Source: Fulvivirga imtechensis AK7
GTDB lineage: Bacteria > Bacteroidota > Bacteroidia > Cytophagales > Cyclobacteriaceae
Direction of reading: 5' to 3'
DNA: 64,000 bases
Assembly (NCBI RefSeq): GCF_000331535.1
Contig: NZ_AMZN01000008.1
Coordinates: forward strand, 46,017 to 110,016
Each line of letters begins with the position of its first letter. The first letter of the stretch is position 1. Position numbers and translations under genes: made by a program. Below the pieces are notes generated by a model that saw only the letters and a program-made list of their open reading frames with translations, was not told where the DNA came from and ran no database searches. Positions 7,996 through 18,057 of the stretch are shown piece after piece.

Positions 7996-8562
7996 ATGGA
8001 AGATATACTTAGAAATAAAAAGGTAGCCATACTGGTTACAAACGGATTTGAAGAAGTAGAACTGACAGAGCCAAAGAGGGCATTGGAAAGAGCTGGTGCG
8101 GTAGCGCATATTGTTTCTCCTGAAAAGTCAAAAGTAAAAGCATGGGATAAGAAAGAGTGGGGTAAAGAATATAATGTGGACCAACCGCTGAACAACGCAG
8201 ACCCAACGGATTATGATGCACTGTTACTTCCCGGTGGAGTGATCAACCCAGACCATTTACGAATGAACGCAAAGGCTGTGTCTTTTGTGAATCGTTTCAT
8301 CGAAGACGGGAAGCCCATTGCAGCCATTTGTCATGGGCCATGGACACTTATAGAAACCGGTGCCCTGAAAGGACGCAGAGTTACTTCTTACGCGTCCATT
8401 AAGACAGATCTGATCAATGCAGGTGCAGATTGGGTTGACGAGGAGGTAGTCGTTGACCGCGGGTTAGTTACCAGTAGAAACCCGGGAGACATACCGGCAT
8501 TCTGCAAAATGATGATAGAAGAATTTTCTGAGGGCGTGCATGAGGAACAAAAGACTTTATAG
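7996..8562 (+). CDS. PfpI/DJ-1 superfamily protein (188 aa)
   Basis: Class I glutamine-amidotransferase-like fold. Residues 10-23 give VAILVTNGFEEVEL with the conserved Glu, LLLPGG at 77-81, and the nucleophile elbow AAICHGPW with Cys112 and His113; LVTSRNPGD near the C-terminus is also typical. PfpI/YhbO-type proteins act as stress-protective deglycases, glyoxalases or proteases; the exact activity cannot be told from sequence. The length is standard. It stands alone with a leader of about 160 bases. Confidence 0.88.
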   Translation: MEDILRNKKVAILVTNGFEEVELTEPKRALERAGAVAHIVSPEKSKVKAWDKKEWGKEYNVDQPLNNADPTDYDALLLPGGVINPDHLRMNAKAVSFVNRFIEDGKPIAAICHGPWTLIETGALKGRRVTSYASIKTDLINAGADWVDEEVVVDRGLVTSRNPGDIPAFCKMMIEEFSEGVHEEQKTL

Positions 8563-8915
8563 ATAAATGACGGTTGTCTCAAAAAGTAACAAAAGTTGTA
8601 AACCATCATCTCTCCAGTTATAGAACTACAGAGGGAGTGATTAGGGGGGCATCAATACTATGAGTTAAGGTCGATTTAAAAGTCCTTCTCCTTTAGGAGA
8701 GGGATCTATGCACAAATTACTGCTCCAAAGGTGCATGGATCTCTCCCTCTGGTCCCCGATGGCAAGTTCGGGACATGCGGATGACTGTACTTCTTAGAAG
8801 ATTTCTTTTCTTATTGTAATAACGGTTTATTTTGGGACAGCCTTTTTTATAATTATTTAATAAAAATACGGGTGCAAAGCGCCATTCACAATAGATTGAA
8901 AACACGAAGAAACTG
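8563..8915. repeat. Gene-free stretch with an imperfect inverted repeat
   Basis: No gene seen in these 353 bases. GAGAGGGATCTATGCAC (8697-8713) faces GTGCATGGATCTCTCC (8731-8746) across 17 bases, with an inner CTCCTTTAGGAG at 8688-8699. The AGGGAT...ATCTCTCCCTC wording resembles dispersed intergenic repeats seen elsewhere in the phylum; a terminator for the PfpI gene is the other possibility. Confidence 0.5.
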
Positions 8916-9347
8916 ATGAAACCCTTATATACAGCCGAAGTAGTCGCCCAGGGCGGCCGGTCGGGAAACGTAAAATCACAGGATGGAAACCTAAACCTCC
9001 AATTGTCTGTACCTGAGAGTATGGGAGGTGACGGAGCAGCCGGAACAAATCCCGAGCAACTTTTTGCAGCCGCTTACGGCCCCTGTTTTCTGGGTGCGTT
9101 GGAGTCGGTTGCAAAAAAAGAAAATATAGATCTGAACAACCCAAGAATTATTGTAAAAGCGTCTTTCAACGAAGATGGAGACGAATTTGCAATCTCAGCA
9201 GGGCTTAATGTCATTGATGAATCGGTTGAAGATGAGGTGCTGATACAACTTGTAAAAAAAACACACCAGGTTTGTCCGTATTCAAAAGCCATAAAGGGAA
9301 ATATTGATGTAACTTTAACTGCAAACAAACTGGAAGTAGAGGCATGA
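8916..9347 (+). CDS. ohr: Organic hydroperoxide resistance protein, Ohr/OsmC family (143 aa)
   Basis: Thiol peroxidase that reduces organic hydroperoxides. Both catalytic cysteines are present: Cys57 in AAAYGPCFLGAL and Cys120 in HQVCPYSKA; the RSG motif with the catalytic Arg at residue 15 and the GTNPEQLFAA stretch (43-52) are also typical. The usual AAxYAxCF reads AAAYGPCF here. The length fits Ohr rather than OsmC or YhfA. Its last four bases ATGA overlap the next gene, so the two are translationally coupled. Confidence 0.92.
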   Translation: MKPLYTAEVVAQGGRSGNVKSQDGNLNLQLSVPESMGGDGAAGTNPEQLFAAAYGPCFLGALESVAKKENIDLNNPRIIVKASFNEDGDEFAISAGLNVIDESVEDEVLIQLVKKTHQVCPYSKAIKGNIDVTLTANKLEVEA

Positions 9348-9766
9348 TAAATGATGGAGCAGAAGAATTAAGAGATGATATTGCTGCTATTGAGGTGGCC
9401 ATGCTTACATTGAGTGATGAGCAGGGGCACCTCAATAGCTATCCCATGTATACTCTTCAACTCGATAGAGATGGAGTACTTTGGTTTTTTATAAGGCAGA
9501 GCACATTTCAATCCTCAAAAACTGAGTATGTGAACCTCAGCTACGCAGACCCGGGTTCTCATACTTACCTCTCCATTTCCGGCAGCGCCATCTGCAGGGA
9601 AGACCCGGAGTTAAAAAGAAAATTCTGGTCCCCGCTGTATGAGACATGGTTTCCAATGGGAGTCGACCATACTGATCTCTGTCTGTTAGCAGTTAAAATA
9701 GAAAAGGCCGATATTTGGGACCCGGAAACCGCTGCTATGAAAAATTTAATCAATATAAAGAGGTAA
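9344..9766 (+). CDS. Pyridoxamine 5'-phosphate oxidase-like flavoprotein (140 aa)
   Basis: Split-barrel flavin-binding protein related to general stress protein 26. Visible pieces are MLTLSDEQGHLNSYPMYTLQ (residues 20-39), LWFFIRQSTFQSSKTEYV (FMN phosphate-binding region) and VNLSYADPGSHTYLSISGSA, then the WSPLYETWFPMG motif that is strongly typical of the GSP26 subfamily. The start overlaps the ohr stop (ATGA). A shared role in redox defence is likely. Confidence 0.88.
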   Translation: MINDGAEELRDDIAAIEVAMLTLSDEQGHLNSYPMYTLQLDRDGVLWFFIRQSTFQSSKTEYVNLSYADPGSHTYLSISGSAICREDPELKRKFWSPLYETWFPMGVDHTDLCLLAVKIEKADIWDPETAAMKNLINIKR

Positions 9767-9776
9767 GGGTAAAGAG

Positions 9777-9795
9777 GTGATACATATCACTTTTG
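9777..9795 (+). terminator. Possible weak terminator
   Basis: GTGATA-CA-TATCAC palindrome (9777-9790) followed by TTTT, starting 11 bases after the stop. The stem is only 6 bp, so the call is weak. Confidence 0.3.
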
Positions 9796-9856
9796 AGCCT
9801 TTTCTGTTATAGTAGTGGATATTGCTATATATGAGCTATAAGTGTATCTCCATAAA

Positions 9857-12800
9857 ATGAGTACTAATAAGGCAAAGAGTGTATTATTAAAAATACTTAA
9901 AGGGATCGGTTGGTTCTTTCTGGGGCTAATTTTATTGCTTATTATCATTATCCTATCCTTGCGGATACCAAAAGTTCAGCAACTAATCACAGATGAGGCT
10001 GTTAAATTCTTCAAAAGCAAAGTAAATACAGAGGCCCGTATCGGACGCTTGTATGTAAATTTCCCCAAAACAATCATCATTGAAAACATCTATATCGAAG
10101 ACTTAAAGGGCGATACGCTTGTTTACAGCCAGCGCATAGCTGTAGATACCGATCTGTGGGGGTTACTTGATAATCGCTTTGAGATCAATGATCTGGAGGT
10201 GGAAAAGCTCATTTCCAATATTTATAATACTTCAAACGACAGCACATTTAACTATCAGTTTATCATAGATGGATTTGCCGCTCCGTCTGACAGCACCCAG
10301 ACCGCTACCTCTCAGGATACCACCGCACAACCTTTTACTTTTGCGATTTACGAAGCGACCATTAAGGATAGCAGAGTCGAATATAAGGATCTGTATAATG
10401 GAATGAAGCTCTCAGCGCACATTGGTGGATTTCATACCAGTTTGTCAGACTTTGACCTGGAAGAATTGATCATCAGTATTGACGAGATCACACTGACAGA
10501 CAGCAAGGGGAAATTTGCCATACTTAAAAGTACCGAGTCAGATACCACTGCTGCGGAACAGGTTGTCAATATCTCTGGCAAGTCATTATTGGTGGATAAT
10601 GTGGAATTCACCTTTGAGGATAAGCCGGGAGCGCTCAAAGTTTTTACGGATATCGGTCGTGTAGAAGGTGATATAAATGAGATAGATATTAACCGGCAGA
10701 TCTACCGAATTGATAATATGGCCATACTTAACAGCTTCGTTTCTGTCGATCAGTTTTCCGGGGCTGATACAACAACCACAGCAGATACCGCGTCAACTGC
10801 CGCTATAGAGCTTTTGGCCAGCGTTAAAAAGGGGGCGATAAAAAATACATCGTTCAGATTTTATGACCATACGGCTCCTGCTGTTCAGGGATTTGACCCT
10901 GCTCATATGTGGTTTCGACAGGTAAATGCAGACTTTGAGGCTATAGAATTTAAAAACGGGTATGCACAGGGAGAAGTCAAACAGCTTTCAGCCAATGAAA
11001 AAGGGGGAATGACATTGAAGCAATTTCAAAGTGCTTTTAAATATGGCCCGGACGAATCATATGCCAATAATTTGAAGCTTGTCACAGACCGATCCAATAT
11101 CAGTGCAGATCTTAGAGCAGGCTATCTCTCCATAGAAGCGCTGCAGAATGACCTTAAGGCTGTTGCAGTTGATGCAAAATTTTCAAGATCCAGAATAGAC
11201 CTGCAGGATATCTTTTATTTTCAACCGGCTTTGAAGCAAAACATGCCTGCTTTGACCGAAAGATCCAGCCAGATAATTGTTGAAGGAGCCATAGAAGGTG
11301 AGCTGGCGGACCTGAATGTCCGGCAGCTTGAGTTGGAAGCCCTGCGCTCTACACATATGCAGATTACAGGCAATATCAAGGGACTACCCGATGCTGATAA
11401 CCTGGCGTGGGATGTTGATCTCAAAGAGCTGATCACCTCCAGACGGGATATAAGCTCTGTGGTACCTGACACACTCATACCACCGGATATAAATCTACCC
11501 CGGCAGATCAGGGTGTCCGGTACATCGAAAGGGAGCATGTCCGATTTCAAGGCCAGGATAAAGATAGGTACATCTTATGGCGGAGCAGAGGCCAACGTGA
11601 GGCTAACAAAACAAACCCCGGAGTTGTATGCCTATGAAGGTCATATAGAGGCAGACAGCTTCAATCTGGGAGCTTTGCTCAATCAGGAGGCGCAGATGGG
11701 CGCTATATCATTAAATGCTGATGTAGATGGAGAGGGCTTTGACCCTGCAGACATGAAAGCAAAAATAAAGGGCAAAGTATCCTCTTTTGTTTATAATAGC
11801 TACAACTACAACAACCTGGATATTAATGGAAGGGTAGAGGGGATGCAGTTTCAGGGCGACCTGGCCATGGACGATCCGAACCTGGATTTCGACTTTCAGG
11901 GCCTGGTTAACCTCAATGACAGTATTCCGCAATACAGTTTCACCCTAAACCTGCAGGCGCTTGATATGCAGGCGCTCAACTTTTCTCAGGAAGACCTCAA
12001 GATAAGGGCCAGAGTAGTTTCCGATATCAGGGGCAGTACTATCCAAAACATTAACGGCACCCTGGAAATTGAAGATATGGTTATCAGCAGAGAGGAGGAT
12101 ATTTATCGGTTGGATACCTTCCTGCTGTCGGCTACTACGGACAAAGAGATTACGGATATCTCTATATTTTCTAATATCATAGATGCACAATTTAACGGTA
12201 ACTTTGACCTAGCTACACTGCCGGAAGTGTTTGAAAAGCATATCAACAGATACTATTCTCTGACTGATGTACCGGATGTGTCAGAGCTTGCTCCTCAACA
12301 GTTTGACTTTAATATTAACATAAAGAGCCCGCTGTTTTTTTCCGAAATACTAATTCCCGGCCTGGAAGAATTCGAACCAGGGCCCATCAAAGGTTCGTAC
12401 AATAGCGACCGATGGGCGCTTGATGTTACCGTAAATGTGCCGAAGATAGTATATACTGGCACCGCTGTAGATTCATTGAACATCCACGTCTACTCAAATG
12501 AAGAATATCTTGGCTATGAAACGAAAATCGCCAGTCTCGGCGCCGGGGCTATCGAGGTTGAAAACATTCACCTGACAGGAATTGTTGAAGCGGGGCACAT
12601 CGAAACCGACCTGATGATAAAGGATGACACAGGTGAAAATAAGTATATGTTTGGCGGTATATTTATTAGCGGTGACGAATATTACCGTTTTCAATTTACC
12701 CCAGGGGAATTTATGCTCAACTATGAAGATTGGAAGGTTAAACCCAGCAATGCGATAGATTTTTATCCTTCGGGAATTTGGGTGCAAAACATGGTCCTCA

Positions 12801-14818
12801 CCAAGGATGGTCAGCGGATAGCTGTTGAGTCTGCAATAAACCAGGAAAATGATAGCACATTAGCCGTGGGAATCACCGATTTTGATCTTAGCTTCATAGG
12901 GAAACTCGATGAAAGTGAGCAGTATCTGGTTGGAGGTATATTAGATGGCAACATCAACTTGATAATGGAAACTGCAAAATCTGCGTTTACTTCTGATCTG
13001 AATATTACTGATTTTAGCTTTAAGGGAGATACGCTTGGCAACGTCACCCTTCAGGCCGCTCAGGTGGAGGGAAACCGGTATAACCTGGACCTCGAGATTA
13101 AAAGTGAACTCAATAACCTGAAAGTGGATGGCTACTATTTGGCGGATAGCGTACCTGATATGCACTTTGATGTTGATCTTGTGCGACTGGAACTGGCCTC
13201 AATAGAGTCGTTTACTATGGGACAACTTCAGAATATGGATGGGTTTCTCACAGGCGACTTGCAGCTTAGAGGATCAATGAGCGATCCGGATATAATAGGT
13301 AATATCAGATTTAATGAAGCGTCATTCACTACGGCCTTTCTTGGAAGCCGGATGTCCATTGACAATGAAGTGATAACTTTTAACAGGGCCGGGATCACAT
13401 TTAATGATTTTACTATAGCCGATGTAAATAACCATACTGCGCGCATCAACGGACGGGTGCTTACCAAAGACTATATTTTGTATGAACTTGACCTCAATGT
13501 CGTTACCAATGAATTCATGTTGCTGAACACCACAGAAGATCAAAATAAGCTGGTTTATGGGAAGGTTGAGGTGAACAGCAGAGCATCTATCAGGGGCACG
13601 TCAGCTAGTCCTGATATACAGCTAGAGGTAAGCCTTAAAGACGACAGTTACCTGACATATGTTATCCCGGAAGAAGAGATCCAGCTTCAGGAACGTGAAG
13701 GTGTAGTGGAGTTTTTTGACAAGGATCAGGAAAATGATCCTTTTTTACAGGAAAAAGAAGTGTCTGCTACAACAGATTCCCTCAAAAGTACTTTCAAGGG
13801 TATAGACCTTACGGCAAAAATAGATGTTAACCGAAGCAATACCTTTAGTGTAATTATTGATCCGGTCACGGGTGACAAGCTTACTGTTCAGGGTGATGCC
13901 AATCTTACCTTGGGTATCAAGCCATCTGGCGATATGACCCTCACTGGCAGGTATGAAGTACATAATGGTCAGTATAATCTGAATTTCTACGGCCTCGTCA
14001 AGAGGGAATTTGATATAGCCGAAGGCAGTTACCTGATCTGGACGGGCGATCCGTTAAATGCCCGTGTCGACATAACTGCCACTTATACTGTTTCTGCTGT
14101 GTACCAAAACCCGGGAAGTAATGAGGTTTCCAGTCAAAAAGTACCGTTCATTGTTTATCTGGATATAAAAAATGAACTGCTAAGCCCGGAGATATCTTTC
14201 CGCCTTGGTTTAGCTGAAAGTGCCGCGGCTTCCGGTGCACAGGCTTTTGTATCAACAGTGAACAAAAGTGAGAATGAACGTAATACCCAGGTGTTCTACT
14301 TGTTGCTTTTTAAGAGTACAAAAGACCTGGAGTCTTTCAGTACAACTGGTGGAGGGGGTAATATTGCCGAAGCTACTGCCAGAAGCAGTGCCAGCAGGAT
14401 ACTGAGCAATCAGCTCAACAGACTTGCCGGTAAGATCGAGGGTGTGGAGCTGAGTCTCGACCTGCAATCGTACAACACTACCGGGGCTTCCGGGGGCACA
14501 ACTCAACTGGAGTTAGGGCTTTCCAAACAACTTTTTAACAACAGGGTCATAGTTAAAGTTGCTGGCAGTTTTGGTCTGGAAGGGCAGGAAGCTGAACAGC
14601 AGCAAAATCTGTCAGATTTTGCCGGAGATATAAAAGTGGAATACAAGATCACCGAAGATGGTCGCTACAGGTTAGTGGGATTCCGCCAAAATGAATATGA
14701 CAACCTCTTGCAGGGTGAGATCATAAAAACAGGTGTGGGTATTATATTCGTTCGGGACTACGATGCTTTTAGAGAACTGTTCAGTATGAAGAAGGATAAA
14801 AAGGAAGGGGGCGAATGA
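9857..14818 (+). CDS. tamB: TamB-like translocation and assembly module protein (1653 aa)
   Basis: The ATG at 9857 (MSTNKAKSV) is preferred to a GTG 15 bases upstream. One N-terminal membrane helix (residues 17-36, WFFLGLILLLIIIILSLRI) anchors the protein in the inner membrane; the rest is a long periplasmic beta-rich domain with AsmA-like repeats. The C-terminal DUF490/TamB domain is clear from about residue 1200 (FKGIDLTAKIDVNRSNTFSV, then SGDMTLTGRYEVHNGQYNL and the IWTGDPLNARVDITATY block). It forms a trans-periplasmic lipid or protein conduit with a TamA-type partner. The partner gene starts inside its stop codon (ATGA), supporting a TamB-TamL complex. Confidence 0.92.
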   Translation: MSTNKAKSVLLKILKGIGWFFLGLILLLIIIILSLRIPKVQQLITDEAVKFFKSKVNTEARIGRLYVNFPKTIIIENIYIEDLKGDTLVYSQRIAVDTDLWGLLDNRFEINDLEVEKLISNIYNTSNDSTFNYQFIIDGFAAPSDSTQTATSQDTTAQPFTFAIYEATIKDSRVEYKDLYNGMKLSAHIGGFHTSLSDFDLEELIISIDEITLTDSKGKFAILKSTESDTTAAEQVVNISGKSLLVDNVEFTFEDKPGALKVFTDIGRVEGDINEIDINRQIYRIDNMAILNSFVSVDQFSGADTTTTADTASTAAIELLASVKKGAIKNTSFRFYDHTAPAVQGFDPAHMWFRQVNADFEAIEFKNGYAQGEVKQLSANEKGGMTLKQFQSAFKYGPDESYANNLKLVTDRSNISADLRAGYLSIEALQNDLKAVAVDAKFSRSRIDLQDIFYFQPALKQNMPALTERSSQIIVEGAIEGELADLNVRQLELEALRSTHMQITGNIKGLPDADNLAWDVDLKELITSRRDISSVVPDTLIPPDINLPRQIRVSGTSKGSMSDFKARIKIGTSYGGAEANVRLTKQTPELYAYEGHIEADSFNLGALLNQEAQMGAISLNADVDGEGFDPADMKAKIKGKVSSFVYNSYNYNNLDINGRVEGMQFQGDLAMDDPNLDFDFQGLVNLNDSIPQYSFTLNLQALDMQALNFSQEDLKIRARVVSDIRGSTIQNINGTLEIEDMVISREEDIYRLDTFLLSATTDKEITDISIFSNIIDAQFNGNFDLATLPEVFEKHINRYYSLTDVPDVSELAPQQFDFNINIKSPLFFSEILIPGLEEFEPGPIKGSYNSDRWALDVTVNVPKIVYTGTAVDSLNIHVYSNEEYLGYETKIASLGAGAIEVENIHLTGIVEAGHIETDLMIKDDTGENKYMFGGIFISGDEYYRFQFTPGEFMLNYEDWKVKPSNAIDFYPSGIWVQNMVLTKDGQRIAVESAINQENDSTLAVGITDFDLSFIGKLDESEQYLVGGILDGNINLIMETAKSAFTSDLNITDFSFKGDTLGNVTLQAAQVEGNRYNLDLEIKSELNNLKVDGYYLADSVPDMHFDVDLVRLELASIESFTMGQLQNMDGFLTGDLQLRGSMSDPDIIGNIRFNEASFTTAFLGSRMSIDNEVITFNRAGITFNDFTIADVNNHTARINGRVLTKDYILYELDLNVVTNEFMLLNTTEDQNKLVYGKVEVNSRASIRGTSASPDIQLEVSLKDDSYLTYVIPEEEIQLQEREGVVEFFDKDQENDPFLQEKEVSATTDSLKSTFKGIDLTAKIDVNRSNTFSVIIDPVTGDKLTVQGDANLTLGIKPSGDMTLTGRYEVHNGQYNLNFYGLVKREFDIAEGSYLIWTGDPLNARVDITATYTVSAVYQNPGSNEVSSQKVPFIVYLDIKNELLSPEISFRLGLAESAAASGAQAFVSTVNKSENERNTQVFYLLLFKSTKDLESFSTTGGGGNIAEATARSSASRILSNQLNRLAGKIEGVELSLDLQSYNTTGASGGTTQLELGLSKQLFNNRVIVKVAGSFGLEGQEAEQQQNLSDFAGDIKVEYKITEDGRYRLVGFRQNEYDNLLQGEIIKTGVGIIFVRDYDAFRELFSMKKDKKEGGE

Positions 14819-17127
14819 GAACAGGAATTATATACTGCCTTTGCTTGTTTTCCCTGGTGTTTTTTGGCTGTAGCGGAGCTAAATACCTGAATGAAGGACA
14901 GAAATACTATGATGGAGCCACCATCAGGTTTAGGGCTGCCAAACCTGTAAAAGACAAGAGCAAAATTAAGCCGGAGATGGAAGAGATGCTCACTCCCAAA
15001 CCCAATGCCAGGCTATTGGGCGCCAGACCAAAAGTGTGGTTTTATCACATAGCGGGCGAACCAAAAAAAGAAAAGGGGCTGAAGCACTGGATGAAGACCA
15101 AGCTGGGTGAAACCCCTGTTTACTTTTCAGATGTTGATATTTCAAGAAATATCAACTTACTGGAAAACAAATTGCATAATGAAGGTTTTTTCGATGCACA
15201 CGTTGATCATGAGGTCCACGAAAAGAAAAACGCCAACACTATTACCTATAATGCCCATGTAAATGAGCCCTATAGATATGATACCATTCATTTTCCGGTT
15301 GGGGAAAGTTCTCTGGTCCGGGCCATCAGAGGCACCGGCGAAGAATCTCTGCTGGAAAAGCAGCAACGATATGATCTGGACCGGTTAAAAGAAGAAAGGC
15401 TGCGTATTGAAAAAGGCCTTAAAGATCAGGGATATTTTTATTTTGATGATCAATTTCTTTTATTCAGAGCAGATACCACTATTGGAAACAGAATGGTGGA
15501 CCTGCACATGACCGTTAAGGAAGATACTCCCCCACAGGCAAAGCGATTCTTTAGAATAGGACAGGTAACAGTGTATCCCGAGTACCAGTTTGATAAAAGG
15601 AACACGTTGGGAGAACCGGATACCACCATCGTAGGCTATGTGCGGTATATACACAGTAAAGATGATTTCAAGCCAGAGATGATCATTAATCACGTAAGGA
15701 TCAGAGAGGGTGATATATACACCAAAGAGGCAGAACTTGTTACACTCAACCGGCTCACCCAGCTTGACGTATTCAAATTTGTCAATGTAGATTTCACCCG
15801 CTCTTCAGATCATGAGCTGCAAACCGATATATATCTTACTCCTTTCAAAAAGAAATCCCTTAGGCTAGAGCTTCAGGCTGTGTCCACTTCCAATAATTTT
15901 GTGGGGCCCAACTTTATAGCCTCTTTTCGCAACAGAAATTTTCTGCGAGGGGCAGAGCTATTTGAATTTAACCTTACGGCCGGCTATGAATTTCAAATGG
16001 GCGGGCAGAAACAAGATCAGGATGCTAAACAGTCGTCATTAAATTCATATATTCTTGGTGCGGAAGGAATACTGACAGTACCCAGATTTATTACCCCCTT
16101 TGATATTGAGAATGTATCTTCAAGATTTGTTCCTCAGACCAGATTCAGATTGGGATACAGGCTGCTGCAGCGGGTGGATTTTTTCAGGCTCAATTCTTTT
16201 GAAATAGACTACGGGTTTTCCTGGCGGGAGACAGTCACCCGAAGGCATGAGTTATATCCCGTAAGCATCAAATTCATTCAATTAGGCAGTATATCCGATA
16301 CTTTTAATGAAATTCTGGGGAACAATCAACTTCTGGCACGTAGCTATGAAGAGCAGTTTATTCTTGGCGCTGTCTATTCCTTTTTTTACAATTCTCAAGG
16401 CAAGGAAGGACGTGCGACCAGGACCCATAACTTCTATTTTAATGGCAACATTGATCTTTCAGGCAATCTTGCTCATCTGCTACAGTTAGGGGTCAGGAAA
16501 AAAGAAAATACTGATGATGACCCTTATACCCTGCTTGGGTCTCCATATTCACAATTTGTAAAGACAGACATTGATATAAGGCACTACTGGAGGTTTAGCA
16601 GATCATCAAGGCTTGCCTCCAGGTTAATTGCAGGCATAGGCTATGCCTACGGCAATTCGGTCGTGCTGCCATATACCAAACAATTTTCCATAGGAGGCTC
16701 CAGCAGTATCCGGGCTTTTAGACCAAGGTCCGTAGGTCCCGGTACTTTTGAAACTCCTGAGAATCTTAGATTTATAGATCAGACAGCCGATATTAAACTG
16801 GAGGGGAACGTAGAGTACCGGTTTGATATAGTAGGATCTTTCAAAGGCGCTGTTTTTGTAGATGCTGGAAATGTATGGACACTTAAAGAAGATGAGAACC
16901 GGCCCGGAGGCAGGTTTGATAGTGCAGAATTTTACAAACAGATAGCGGTAGGGACCGGGATAGGGCTTCGTTTTGATGTAGAGTTTTTTGTGATACGTTT
17001 TGATCTGGCCTTCCCTTTGAAAGTACCGTCAGACCCTAAATGGATGTTTAGTGAAATAGCCATACAAGACAGTGATTGGAGGCAGCAAAACCTCATATTA
17101 AATATTGCCATAGGTTATCCATTCTAA
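14815..17127 (+). CDS. TamA/BamA-family outer-membrane lipoprotein (TamL-like, 770 aa)
   Basis: The signal peptide ends in FFGC, so Cys19 should be lipidated, the feature that separates Bacteroidota TamL from proteobacterial TamA. POTRA-like domains follow (residues 30-340; for example ISRNINLLENKLHNEGFFDA and LVTLNRLTQLDVFKFVNV). The 16-strand barrel occupies the remainder, with the conserved IGGSSSIRAF (about residues 628-637, the RGF-type loop motif), GNVEYRFDI and VDAGNVW, and ends in IGYPF with terminal Phe. The four-base overlap with tamB indicates coupled synthesis. Name by family and context; high confidence. Confidence 0.92.
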   Translation: MRTGIIYCLCLFSLVFFGCSGAKYLNEGQKYYDGATIRFRAAKPVKDKSKIKPEMEEMLTPKPNARLLGARPKVWFYHIAGEPKKEKGLKHWMKTKLGETPVYFSDVDISRNINLLENKLHNEGFFDAHVDHEVHEKKNANTITYNAHVNEPYRYDTIHFPVGESSLVRAIRGTGEESLLEKQQRYDLDRLKEERLRIEKGLKDQGYFYFDDQFLLFRADTTIGNRMVDLHMTVKEDTPPQAKRFFRIGQVTVYPEYQFDKRNTLGEPDTTIVGYVRYIHSKDDFKPEMIINHVRIREGDIYTKEAELVTLNRLTQLDVFKFVNVDFTRSSDHELQTDIYLTPFKKKSLRLELQAVSTSNNFVGPNFIASFRNRNFLRGAELFEFNLTAGYEFQMGGQKQDQDAKQSSLNSYILGAEGILTVPRFITPFDIENVSSRFVPQTRFRLGYRLLQRVDFFRLNSFEIDYGFSWRETVTRRHELYPVSIKFIQLGSISDTFNEILGNNQLLARSYEEQFILGAVYSFFYNSQGKEGRATRTHNFYFNGNIDLSGNLAHLLQLGVRKKENTDDDPYTLLGSPYSQFVKTDIDIRHYWRFSRSSRLASRLIAGIGYAYGNSVVLPYTKQFSIGGSSSIRAFRPRSVGPGTFETPENLRFIDQTADIKLEGNVEYRFDIVGSFKGAVFVDAGNVWTLKEDENRPGGRFDSAEFYKQIAVGTGIGLRFDVEFFVIRFDLAFPLKVPSDPKWMFSEIAIQDSDWRQQNLILNIAIGYPF

Positions 17128-17259
17128 ACAATCCGGGGATTTTATTCTACATTGGTTTCCATTATTACTCCTGTTATAGGTCAAAAAAAGCTTTTACAGA
17201 AGATTTTTTTTGGTACTTATTTTGGTGTAAGATATTAGAAATCAAAACCGAATGTAGTT

Positions 17260-17958
17260 ATGGAATCAATAAAAAACAGACTTGTATCACTGATAACAGC
17301 AGTATTTATACTATTGGTCTTCGTGTTCAGTTCCTTTTTAATGTCCGGTTGTAAATCAGCAAGCAATACAGCGAAAGGCGGTGCCGTAGGCGCTGCAGCA
17401 GGTGGAGCTATTGGCGCCGCTATCGGTAGCGCTTCCGATAATACTGCGGTAGGCGCTATTATCGGAGCCGCTGTGGGTGGTTCAGCAGGGGCGCTGATTG
17501 GAAGAAGAATGGATAAACAGGCTGAGGAACTAAGGAGAGACCTGGAAGGTGCAGAAGTAGAAAGAGTTGGTGAGGGTATTAAGATCACCTTTGATTCAGG
17601 GTTATTGTTTGACGTAGACTCATATACACTTAAGCCAGCCACCAAACAAAATCTCACCGAACTGGCAGAGACGCTTAAAAAGTATGAAGACACGAATATC
17701 CTGATCGAAGGACATACAGACAATACCGGATCCGACAACTATAACCAAACCCTGTCGGAAAACAGAGCCGGAGCAGTAACTAACTATCTGACTGCCCAAG
17801 GCGTATCACGTAATAGGATCACAACCATGGGATATGGAGAATCGCAACCAATAGCTGACAATAGCACAACCAGTGGAAGAGATCAGAACAGAAGAGTAGA
17901 AGTGGCCATTTATGCTAATGAGAAAATGAAAAAAATGGCCGAAAGAGGAGAGCTATAA
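17260..17958 (+). CDS. OmpA-family lipoprotein with glycine zipper (232 aa)
   Basis: Lipobox LMSGC gives Cys31. Residues 39-83 are a glycine-zipper region (GAVGAAAGGAIGAAIG and GAIIGAAVGGSAGALIG), followed by a short charged linker and a C-terminal OmpA/MotB peptidoglycan-binding domain (about 105-222) with LLFDVDSYTLKP, IEGHTDNTGSD and LSENRAGAV. The plan is that of E. coli YiaD, an outer-membrane lipoprotein that ties the membrane to the cell wall. It has its own leader of 132 bases and ends at a strong hairpin. Confidence 0.9.
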   Translation: MESIKNRLVSLITAVFILLVFVFSSFLMSGCKSASNTAKGGAVGAAAGGAIGAAIGSASDNTAVGAIIGAAVGGSAGALIGRRMDKQAEELRRDLEGAEVERVGEGIKITFDSGLLFDVDSYTLKPATKQNLTELAETLKKYEDTNILIEGHTDNTGSDNYNQTLSENRAGAVTNYLTAQGVSRNRITTMGYGESQPIADNSTTSGRDQNRRVEVAIYANEKMKKMAERGEL

Positions 17959-17987
17959 TCCTGATTTAGAGAATTTAGCTTATATTA

Positions 17988-18039
17988 AAAACCCCAATGC
18001 TATCCCCGGTAAAGTTATCCGGGAGCAATGGGGTTTTTT
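17988..18039 (+). terminator. Terminator after the OmpA-like gene
   Basis: ACCCCAATGCT pairs with AGCAATGGGGT (one mismatch) with an inner CCGG/CCGG stem, followed by six T (18034-18039). Confidence 0.75.
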
Positions 18040-18057
18040 CTATAGAGAAGGAGAGCG

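Noticed and set aside
17235..17738. Open frame of 167 codons on the minus strand
   Set aside because: Antisense shadow of the glycine-zipper region; Ala/Pro/Ser-rich low-complexity translation.
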